Source: Candidatus Aminicenantota bacterium (GTDB taxonomy: Bacteria > Acidobacteriota > Aminicenantia > Aminicenantales > Aminicenantaceae). From it: DNA of 6,293 bases. Positions within the stretch are counted from its first letter, which is position 1, and each line of letters opens with the position of its first letter. Shown here piece by piece: positions 1 through 5,239 of this stretch. Location: positions 1 through 6,293 of the forward strand of contig DAOVBT010000125.1 in assembly GCA_030670375.1 (NCBI GenBank). The letters are read 5' to 3'. The notes beneath the pieces were generated by a model. That model did no database searches, was not told the DNA's origin, and saw only the letters and a list, made by a program, of their open reading frames with translations. A program made the translations under genes and the position numbers.

Positions 1-387
1 GATCAGGATATTCTGGTTGTCTTCCCGTCTGTACTCAAATCCATTCATGAGTTGACGTGATATAAATATGCCCAGCCCACCTGTCTGGCCTTGGTTGACC
101 ATTTCCTGAATGTCCGGTTCCGGAGCTTCCCTGGGATCGAACGGAATTCCCCAATCTCTGATCTCGAAAAAGATCTCTTTTTCCTGATTCCAAATTTTTA
201 GGGATATATCCCCCTTTTCCTCAGGATAGGCATACCTGACAATATTTATACATATCTCAAGGAGGGAAAGCTCGATTAAATAATAGGCTTCTTCAGAAAG
301 GTTGAGATCCTTGAGCGTCTCTTCTAAAAAACTACGGACCTTCTCGATCTCTATGAGGTCACTTTTTACCGTTAAAGATTTCTCCAT
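1..387 (-). CDS. RsbW/SpoIIAB-like anti-sigma factor serine kinase (GHKL ATPase), 3' end cut by window edge
   Basis: Reading the minus strand from the ATG at 387 gives 129 residues with no stop before base 1. The protein has the GHKL (HATPase_c_2) layout of anti-sigma kinases: an N-terminal strand and helix, an N-box with E44 and N48 (LLEICINIVRYAY), a G1 box D78-W-G80-IPFDP, and a G2 box GGLG at 103-106. The last visible residues, DNQNILI, match the closing strand of the family, so only a few residues are probably missing. In known systems such kinases bind a sigma factor and phosphorylate an STAS-domain antagonist; neither partner is visible here. The usual HAY of the N-box reads YAY. Family members normally begin near MEKSLTV, which favours this start, although no clear Shine-Dalgarno precedes it. 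The frame is open upstream to 534, and a start at 504 or 525 would add 39 or 46 residues. A promoter candidate at 457-483 also favours 387. Function class is well supported; the sigma target is unknown. Confidence 0.88.
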   Translation of the reverse strand, partial: MEKSLTVKSDLIEIEKVRSFLEETLKDLNLSEEAYYLIELSLLEICINIVRYAYPEEKGDISLKIWNQEKEIFFEIRDWGIPFDPREAPEPDIQEMVNQGQTGGLGIFISRQLMNGFEYRREDNQNILI

Positions 388-456
388 CGTTTCAGCTATT
401 TTTTTTCTTATTTTCACGGCTGCATCGAAGTGTTCCTCAGCAAATTCTCTTGATAC

Positions 457-483
457 TCTATATAAAAGCAAAATTGATGTCAA
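457..483 (-). promoter_or_regulatory. Candidate sigma-70-type promoter for the RsbW-like gene
   Basis: On the minus strand TTGACA (483-478) is followed after 15 bases by TATAGA (462-457); TAGAGT at 17-base spacing is an alternative -10. Transcription would start near 450 and give a leader of about 60 bases before the ATG at 387. The -35 match is perfect, but the 15-base spacing is short and the region is AT-rich, so chance is possible. If real, a protein start at 504 would lie upstream of the transcript. Confidence 0.4.
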
Positions 484-496
484 TCCAATTCCTGAA

Positions 497-841
497 TTAT
501 TCATGAAAACCGCTGATGCAATCATGCATTTCTATAAAATCTAAAATTTCATATTCATTTATCCTTTTCCATTTCATGTATTTCTCTTTTCCGTATTTGC
601 ATTTAATGACATCCTTTCTTCTGTTGTCTTGTATTACATTTTGATAAAAATCTTCCCCAAAAAAGAGTGAGTCTATGGCCTTAAAACAAGTTCTGGAAAT
701 ATTAGATATGCTCGAATGTGCCGTTCTCTCTATGGTTCCCTGGACCGGTTTAAAACGCTCGGAAAATAGGGAATAAACGAATGTATTATTGCAGATTTTG
801 AATGGAAGGCTTTCCATCTGTAGGAGCGTTGTCCTCATCAT
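497..841 (-). CDS. Doubtful small hypothetical ORF (up to 114 aa)
   Basis: An uninterrupted minus-strand frame fills the gap between the coiled-coil gene (stop at 786) and the RsbW-like gene. I recognise no family. The product would be basic, fairly cysteine-rich in its middle (CFKAIDSLFFG, KCKYGKEKYMKW), with no signal peptide or membrane helix. Starts at 841 or 817 overlap the upstream gene by 56 or 32 bases; neither has a well-spaced Shine-Dalgarno (a GAGG lies 12 bases before the ATG at 841). The open frame is longer than expected by chance in AT-rich DNA, which is the only argument for it. The region could instead be untranslated, or hold a decayed gene. The other two minus-strand frames here are broken by several stops. 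Confidence 0.25.
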   Translation of the reverse strand: MMRTTLLQMESLPFKICNNTFVYSLFSERFKPVQGTIERTAHSSISNISRTCFKAIDSLFFGEDFYQNVIQDNRRKDVIKCKYGKEKYMKWKRINEYEILDFIEMHDCISGFHE

Positions 842-1046
842 CTTCGATTTCTACCTCAATCCCCAGAAGTTCGGCGGTTCCCACGTAAATCTGTTTAAAG
901 GACTTTTTCGATTCCTGGAGCTTAGCCAAGCGCTCACGAGCTTTCTGCAGTTCCTTCTCCATTTCGCCATCGATTCCATCTAGCTGAGTTTTGGCTTCAT
1001 TCATGGTTTTCTTGTAAAGGTCTTCTTGTTCTTTGGTTAATGACAT
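786..1046 (-). CDS. Small coiled-coil protein of unknown function (86 aa)
   Basis: The product is a soluble, highly charged protein. Residues about 3-50 (MSLTKEQEDLYKKTMNEA onward) are rich in Glu, Lys, Leu and Gln with heptad-like spacing and no proline, indicating a helical coiled coil. A short segment IYVGTAELLGIEVEIEDDED follows, ending in an acidic, probably disordered tail. There is no signal peptide or membrane helix, so it should be cytoplasmic. I do not recognise the family. It starts 8 bases after the stop of the receiver-TonB gene and its Shine-Dalgarno AGGTGA overlaps that stop codon, so the two are almost certainly co-transcribed and probably translationally coupled. It may therefore act with the cytoplasmic half of that protein, which is also rich in charged helical sequence. 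That partnership is inferred from position only. Confidence 0.75.
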   Translation of the reverse strand: MSLTKEQEDLYKKTMNEAKTQLDGIDGEMEKELQKARERLAKLQESKKSFKQIYVGTAELLGIEVEIEDDEDNAPTDGKPSIQNLQ

Positions 1047-1057
1047 TTTATCACCTA
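1047..1057 (-). promoter_or_regulatory. Shine-Dalgarno overlapping upstream stop codon
   Basis: The minus strand reads TAGGTGATAAAATG: the TAG stop of the receiver-TonB gene (1057-1055) is embedded in the AGGTGA ribosome binding site (1056-1051) for the ATG at 1046. Spacing of 4 bases after AGGTGA suits initiation. This arrangement decides the small gene's start and suggests coupled translation. Confidence 0.75.
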
Positions 1058-2881
1058 TTCCGTTTGATTTTTCTTAAACACGATGGAAAACGTTTTCCAT
1101 ACTTTCACATTCACGCCACCTTTTTTTGCGGGTGAAAATCTCCACTGACGGACAGCCTCATCACACACTTTTTTAAATGCAGGGGATGTTTTACCCGGAT
1201 CCACAAAGGCAATATCCAAAACATTGCCGAATTCGGATATGAGAGCACGAAAAACAACCGTCTCTTCTATTCCTCTTTGAAAAGCGGCTGGAGGGTACTT
1301 GGGATTGACTTTTTTCGTCGCGACGGGAGGCACATCCACCGTTTCGATAGGCACCAGATCCCCTACTTTTATCCTGTCAGAAGTATTTTCAGACTGGATG
1401 ATATTTTTGACTGCCTCCTCCAACTGAGGAGAACTGATTTCCACATTAGACTGTCCCAACTGCTCTTCGCCTGTCTCTTCCACTTCTATGATCTCGAATT
1501 GCCGTGATTCAGGAGAGGGCGCGCCATCAGGGAGCATAATCTGTTGCTGTCTCGATGACAGCCCCGTTGTCGACATAAATTCAGCCGTCGATTCAGGCTC
1601 CTCCTCCGTACTCACCATATCATCATTGGGAGTTGCATTTTCAGCCGGATTTCCTTCCACACCCTCTAGAGTAGGTCCCCCCGAAGGTTCGCTTTGAGCA
1701 TTCTCATCCTGTATTACCGGGGAATAAGAAAATTCCTGTATTGTCTCCATCTTTTTCTGCTTGGAGAGAGTTTGAGGTTTATTAGGTTTCAAAAAATAAT
1801 ACGTGGCTCCGGCAGCAACAAGAACCACAAAGGCTGTCGAGCCTATCATCAAGGGAAGAGATTTTTTGATCTTTTGTAAAAATCCAAAAAGATTTTTTGG
1901 AACTGGCTTTTTTTCCGGTTCTTCAAAATAGTCTTCAAATATTTTTTGATCCGCCTCTGCTTGCTCTCCTTTTATTTCTTCTTGAGTCTCCTCTTCTTTA
2001 TCCTCGACTTTTTCCTCAGGTTCTTGAGGAACAACTTGAACTTCAGGTTTTTCCTTCTTTTCAGGCTCCACTTCCTCTACCGTTTTTTCCTCTTTTTGTA
2101 TCAGCTCTTCGATGAGCTCTTCTGTCTTTAGTTCCTTACCGTCTTCAAACTGTTCAACGTCCGGTCCTTCTGCTGTTTCCTGTGTCTTCTCGGTATCCGA
2201 GGCCTCCTGCATGACAACAGAAGGTTTTTGTTTCGGCTTTTTTTCTACCTTCTTTTTCTGTGGCTTACTCTCTATGTTCAGTCCGAAATCGGACAAAGCA
2301 TCCTGAAGCATTTCATCGACTTGGGTACTTATCCCAGATTTTTCCGTCTTGCCAGCGGAATCAGCAGTTTTTTTGGCTTGTGCTGCAAGAATTGTCTCTT
2401 GCTCTCTAATACTTCTTTCCATTTCCCTTACGCTTTCCTCGATGTCTATCGCAGGGGTTTTCTTTTCTTGGACGCTTTTTTTTATTTCTTTTACGCTTTC
2501 TGCAGTCCCATTACCCAACAGCTCATGAATGGTCGTCATTAAATCTTCATTTTTATAAGGCTTTTCAAAAAAAGCGGCTGCCCCAAAGGTTTCGATCGCT
2601 TCGGATTTATAGTGTTCTCCTTTGTAAAATCCTGTTGTGATGATGACAGGCGTTTTTTTGTTGGAGTCCTTAGAAATTTTCCGACAAAGATCGAAGCCAT
2701 GGAGCTTCAATAGCATGGGTTCGAGGATAACCAAATCTGGATTTTCTGACTCAAACATCAGTAATCCTTCATGTCCATCCTTGGCCGTTACCACTTGAAA
2801 TCCCTCAGTCTGCAAGGTTTGCAAGAGCGAATTGAGGGAACTTTCCTCGAATTCTACAACTAATATTTTTTCATTTCTCAT
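1055..2881 (-). CDS. Membrane-spanning receiver-TonB fusion: degenerate response-regulator domain, charged linker, TM helix, periplasmic TonB C-terminal domain
   Basis: The 608-residue protein begins with a receiver (REC) domain at about 4-122: strand ILVVE, helix, NPDLVILEPML, PVIITTG (switch Thr83) and the FEKPY motif with conserved Lys107. By alignment to CheY the phospho-acceptor Asp is Glu54, and the acidic pair Asp-Asp is Glu10-Phe11, so ordinary phosphorylation and Mg2+ binding are doubtful. Residues about 125-330 are a low-complexity Glu/Lys/Pro linker of the kind seen in TonB and TolA. One transmembrane helix lies at about 341-363 after a basic stretch (QKIKKSLPLMIG), which predicts a cytoplasmic N-terminus. 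A periplasmic Ser/Glu/Pro linker leads to a TonB C-terminal domain at about 517-604 (PPVATKKVNPKYPPAA, then EAVRQWRFSPAKKGG). TonB domains contact outer-membrane partners; whether this one energises transport is unknown, since no ExbB/ExbD or receptor gene is visible. AAGGG five bases before the ATG supports the start. The coiled-coil gene follows at once. Confidence 0.9.
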   Translation of the reverse strand: MRNEKILVVEFEESSLNSLLQTLQTEGFQVVTAKDGHEGLLMFESENPDLVILEPMLLKLHGFDLCRKISKDSNKKTPVIITTGFYKGEHYKSEAIETFGAAAFFEKPYKNEDLMTTIHELLGNGTAESVKEIKKSVQEKKTPAIDIEESVREMERSIREQETILAAQAKKTADSAGKTEKSGISTQVDEMLQDALSDFGLNIESKPQKKKVEKKPKQKPSVVMQEASDTEKTQETAEGPDVEQFEDGKELKTEELIEELIQKEEKTVEEVEPEKKEKPEVQVVPQEPEEKVEDKEEETQEEIKGEQAEADQKIFEDYFEEPEKKPVPKNLFGFLQKIKKSLPLMIGSTAFVVLVAAGATYYFLKPNKPQTLSKQKKMETIQEFSYSPVIQDENAQSEPSGGPTLEGVEGNPAENATPNDDMVSTEEEPESTAEFMSTTGLSSRQQQIMLPDGAPSPESRQFEIIEVEETGEEQLGQSNVEISSPQLEEAVKNIIQSENTSDRIKVGDLVPIETVDVPPVATKKVNPKYPPAAFQRGIEETVVFRALISEFGNVLDIAFVDPGKTSPAFKKVCDEAVRQWRFSPAKKGGVNVKVWKTFSIVFKKNQTE

Positions 2882-2885
2882 TTTT

Positions 2886-2891
2886 ACCCTT
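2886..2891 (-). promoter_or_regulatory. Ribosome binding site of the receiver-TonB gene
   Basis: The minus strand reads AAGGGT followed by AAAA and the ATG at 2881. A five-base gap from AAGGG to ATG is a good spacing and fixes this start; the receiver domain begins immediately after it (MRNEKILVVE). Confidence 0.7.
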
Positions 2892-2907
2892 ACCGTTTTT
2901 TTTTATC

Positions 2908-2934
2908 TGCATAGTCATTCCGATTAGCCGTCAA
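2908..2934 (-). promoter_or_regulatory. Weak promoter candidate for the receiver-TonB gene
   Basis: TTGACG (2934-2929) and TATGCA (2913-2908) are separated by 15 bases on the minus strand, about 30 bases before the gene start. The -35 is close to consensus; the -10 and the spacing are poor. It is offered because the preceding 350-base gap makes a separate transcription start plausible. Confidence 0.25.
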
Positions 2935-2965
2935 TATTGTACTTCAACAGCCTTTTCCCTGGTCA

Positions 2966-2983
2966 ATCACCTTTAGAGGTGAT
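2966..2983 (-). repeat. Small inverted repeat, 7-bp stem with 4-base loop
   Basis: ATCACCT (2966-2972) pairs perfectly with AGGTGAT (2977-2983) around a TTAG loop. In the minus-strand transcript flanking CAAT and ATTG could lengthen the stem with a two-base bulge. No T-run follows on either strand, so it is not a standard intrinsic terminator. Position upstream of the receiver-TonB gene would suit an operator half-site pair or a leader hairpin; the function is unknown. Confidence 0.5.
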
Positions 2984-3044
2984 ATTGGGGATGATTTTTC
3001 ACCCGAGAGAAATTTTTTCGTAGCAAGCGCTGTGCAAAAGGCGT

Positions 3045-3102
3045 AAGCATCCTTATTTCCGTGATAAATAAGCCTTTTGATGTCACGGAAATAAGGATGC
3101 TT
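3045..3102. repeat. Perfect 20-bp inverted repeat with 18-base spacer
   Basis: Arm 3045-3064 (AAGCATCCTTATTTCCGTGA) is the exact reverse complement of arm 3083-3102. The spacer is 3065-3082. Pairing stops cleanly at 3044/3103. Transcribed from either strand it would form a long stable stem-loop. No run of T follows the stem on either strand, so a Rho-independent terminator is not the obvious reading. Alternatives are an mRNA 3'-end protecting or RNase III processing hairpin after the NHL gene, a dispersed palindromic repeat (REP or MITE-like), or a binding site. The perfection of the arms suggests selection or recent origin. Confidence 0.9.
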
Positions 3103-3230
3103 TATCTTCCTCAACAAGCGATTTTGTGTATATTCTCGAGATTTCTTATCAGAGGGCCGTTCGGGCGGCACATTCCAAACAGGGGTTCAAGCCTCTCAGA
3201 GTGTGGTTCCAGAGTGAATTTCGGTCATAA

Positions 3231-5192
3231 TCACTCGTTCACAACATCTGATGACACTTTAAACGACTGAATGCGGTTGTTGTCCCTCTCAGCTACATAC
3301 ACAATTCCTCGAGAATCGACAACAACTCCGGACGGAAACATCATTTGGCCATCACCAGCCCCCATCCCTCCCCATTTGGAGATAAACTGACCCTTGTTGT
3401 CATCAAATTTTTGAATCCTGTTGTTCCCGGAATCGGCTATGTAAACAAATCCATCCTTATCGACAAAAATTCCCATGGGTTTATTGAGATCTCCATCATT
3501 CGATCCAGCCTTTCCCCAAGAACCGAGCAGTTCTCCTTCCGAAGAAAACTTTTGCAAGCGGGTTCTATCCAGGACGAACAATTCTTTTTTTTGATTTATC
3601 GCAATAGCTGCAGGGAAGAGCAACTCTCTCTCAGCCGTCCCTCTTTTTCCGATGGTTCTTTTAAAAACACCAAGATTCGAGAATATTTTCACACAATGAT
3701 TCGTGGAGTCGGCGACATAAATATTGCTCTCGCTGTCTACTGCAATGCCCAAGGGCGTTCTGAATTCAATGTTCGCTGATCCTTCCTTTCCCCATTTTTT
3801 TATGAACTTGCCGTTTTTATCGAACTTCAATACAGCGTGTTTTTTCGCATCTGTCACATACATGTACCCTTGGTTATCGACGGCAATCCCACCCGGACTT
3901 TTCACATTTTTAAAATCTTTCCCCCCTGAAATCCAGTTGCGATCGATCTTGCCCTCAGGTGTGATTTTTTTTATTTTATTTTCGCTGTTGTCGACAACAT
4001 ACACGATACCATCTTTATCCAAGGTCATACCTGTAGGCTGCTTAAAAAACGGGGAGTCTGGAGAACCCCACTTCCTGAGTGGTACGTATACTTTCCCTGC
4101 TAGAACCACGTCCAGCTCGATGGGATTCTCTCCAGCCGAGATCTCGATCATTCCCTCCCAATCGGCATAATTTTCTTTGGAAATTCTTACCTTGTGGGTA
4201 CCGAATGAAACATACGGCAACACTCCATCTGTCAGCTGACCTGAATCCTCGTCATCGATAAAAATATTTGCGCCCTGCGGCGTGGATTTCACCTCCAAAT
4301 TTCTCCCCAATCTTTCCAGAATATACTCTTTATCTGTGTCTTCCTGAGAAAGAAAGAGGTCGTCATCCATACTCTTGTAGCCTTCTTTTGTTATCTCGAG
4401 CACCACTTTGGGCGATTCTGACCGGTATATCAGCGGAGTTACCCCGATATACTCGTCGTTGATCGTTATCCTTGCCTGCTCAGGCCGAGTTGTGAGCCGA
4501 AGGGAATAATTTTTAATGATACCAAGATATTCTTTCTCTGCCTGTTCGATCAAACCCCCGATTGTGGGATCATAGATATTCCGGGTGATCGCTTTCCCGT
4601 AGGCATGATCCACTTCAAACATATTTCTGAGTTCTTGAAGAGCCGCGTATGCCTCCCCCATCCCCGAATAAGCCATCCCGGTCCACAAAAAGATCTCTGT
4701 GGCCAGCTGTCTCTGTTTCTGGATATCTTCAACACGGAATGTCTTGGCGATCAAAGGATTGAGAGAGATTATCGCTTCTTTAAATTTATCCTCCTGTCTG
4801 ATCAACTGCCGGCTTTCGTCCATATGGATTTCGATCTCTCTGATTATTTCTGATTGACTTTCAATGTATTCTGCTGGAGTTGCAATATTTTCCTCCGCCA
4901 CCTCTTCTTCGCTCATTTCTCTTACCAACATCTCATGGATAAATCCCGTTATCTGAAGGCCCTCCTTGTCAAACGAAACTTTATACCACTCTCCTTGTTT
5001 TTCCATTGCTTCCAAGGTGGTATAGAGAGGGATTCTCGCCAGGGTTTCACCATCGATTTCAGGTGTTACTTTGACAGTGGCGCTGTCGACAATGACTTTG
5101 ACTTTAACAAGATTTTCATTTTGAGAAAACGCAAAAAGAAAACAGACATTCGTTAGCAGAATAATTAATGAAAGGCGAAGTATTCGTGACAT
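3231..5192 (-). CDS. Exported SH3-PEGA-PEGA-NHL beta-propeller protein
   Basis: The 653-residue protein starts with a signal peptide (MSRILRLSLIILLTNVCFLFAFSQ, cleavage near residues 23-24), so it acts outside the cytoplasm. Domains in order: bacterial SH3-like at about 30-91 (VKVTPEIDGETLARIPLYT, GEWYKVSF); a mostly helical, TPR-like segment at about 105-225; PEGA domain 1 at about 229-294 (ARITINDEYIGVTPL, ITKEGYKS); PEGA domain 2 at about 297-364 (LEVKSTPQGANIFIDDED, ISKENYADW); then six NHL repeats at about 374-646 with the recurring P-x-G-(I/V)-x-V-D and (I/V)Y-V-(A/T)-D pattern (IYVADSTNHCVKIF, VYIADSGNNRIQKF). Six repeats suffice for a closed propeller. PEGA and SH3 domains are linked to envelope or wall contact, and NHL propellers to protein or ligand binding; the specific target is unknown. 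I chose the ATG at 5192 because AAGAGGG (5208-5202) lies 9 bases upstream, while the ATG at 5201 touches it. The kinase gene ends 47 bases before, which suggests co-transcription. Confidence 0.92.
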   Translation of the reverse strand: MSRILRLSLIILLTNVCFLFAFSQNENLVKVKVIVDSATVKVTPEIDGETLARIPLYTTLEAMEKQGEWYKVSFDKEGLQITGFIHEMLVREMSEEEVAEENIATPAEYIESQSEIIREIEIHMDESRQLIRQEDKFKEAIISLNPLIAKTFRVEDIQKQRQLATEIFLWTGMAYSGMGEAYAALQELRNMFEVDHAYGKAITRNIYDPTIGGLIEQAEKEYLGIIKNYSLRLTTRPEQARITINDEYIGVTPLIYRSESPKVVLEITKEGYKSMDDDLFLSQEDTDKEYILERLGRNLEVKSTPQGANIFIDDEDSGQLTDGVLPYVSFGTHKVRISKENYADWEGMIEISAGENPIELDVVLAGKVYVPLRKWGSPDSPFFKQPTGMTLDKDGIVYVVDNSENKIKKITPEGKIDRNWISGGKDFKNVKSPGGIAVDNQGYMYVTDAKKHAVLKFDKNGKFIKKWGKEGSANIEFRTPLGIAVDSESNIYVADSTNHCVKIFSNLGVFKRTIGKRGTAERELLFPAAIAINQKKELFVLDRTRLQKFSSEGELLGSWGKAGSNDGDLNKPMGIFVDKDGFVYIADSGNNRIQKFDDNKGQFISKWGGMGAGDGQMMFPSGVVVDSRGIVYVAERDNNRIQSFKVSSDVVNE

Positions 5193-5201
5193 TCGTGACA
5201 T
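5184..5201 (-). repeat. Tandem 9-bp duplication carrying two in-frame ATG codons
   Basis: ATGTCACGA occurs twice in a row on the minus strand (5201-5193 and 5192-5184), so the NHL gene has duplicated Met-Ser-Arg start candidates. The Shine-Dalgarno AAGAGGG abuts the first ATG and lies 9 bases from the second, which makes the second the better start. Confidence 0.8.
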
Positions 5202-5208
5202 CCCTCTT
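5202..5208 (-). promoter_or_regulatory. Ribosome binding site deciding the NHL gene start
   Basis: The minus strand reads AAGAGGG at 5208-5202. It is directly adjacent to ATG 5201, too close for normal initiation, and 9 bases before ATG 5192. The signal peptide is intact from either start. Confidence 0.6.
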
Positions 5209-5239
5209 AAAAAATTGTATAAAACTATATGAGCCGAAT

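Larger units (their letters stand above)
2882..3230. other. Intergenic region (about 350 bases) with hairpins, no convincing gene
   Basis: This is the widest clear gap in the window, between two genes on the same strand. It contains a 20-bp perfect inverted repeat (3045-3102), a small 7-bp hairpin (2966-2983), the weak promoter candidate and the ribosome binding site listed separately. The 130 bases nearest the NHL gene stop (3103-3230) are richer in GC but show no recognisable RNA gene. A 75-codon minus-strand frame at 2944-3171 exists but runs straight through both hairpins, has no ribosome binding site and no familiar features. Confidence 0.6.

Noticed and set aside
3045..3110. Rho-independent terminator after the NHL gene
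   Set aside because: The stem is strong but no T-run follows it on either strand; the sequence after the arms is mixed (TACGCCTTTTGC on the minus strand).
2944..3171. 75-codon minus-strand open frame in the 350-base gap
   Set aside because: It passes through both inverted repeats, lacks a ribosome binding site, has no recognisable domain, and its composition looks like read-through of non-coding DNA.
3180..3200. GGTTCAA resembling a tRNA T-loop
   Set aside because: The flanking bases give only a weak T-stem with wobbles and a mismatch, and no acceptor, D or anticodon arms could be placed on either side.
3724..4170. 148-codon plus-strand open frame (and the neighbouring one at 3345-3779)
   Set aside because: Both lie wholly antisense to the NHL propeller region, whose repeats are clearly coding on the minus strand; the plus-strand products show no family features.
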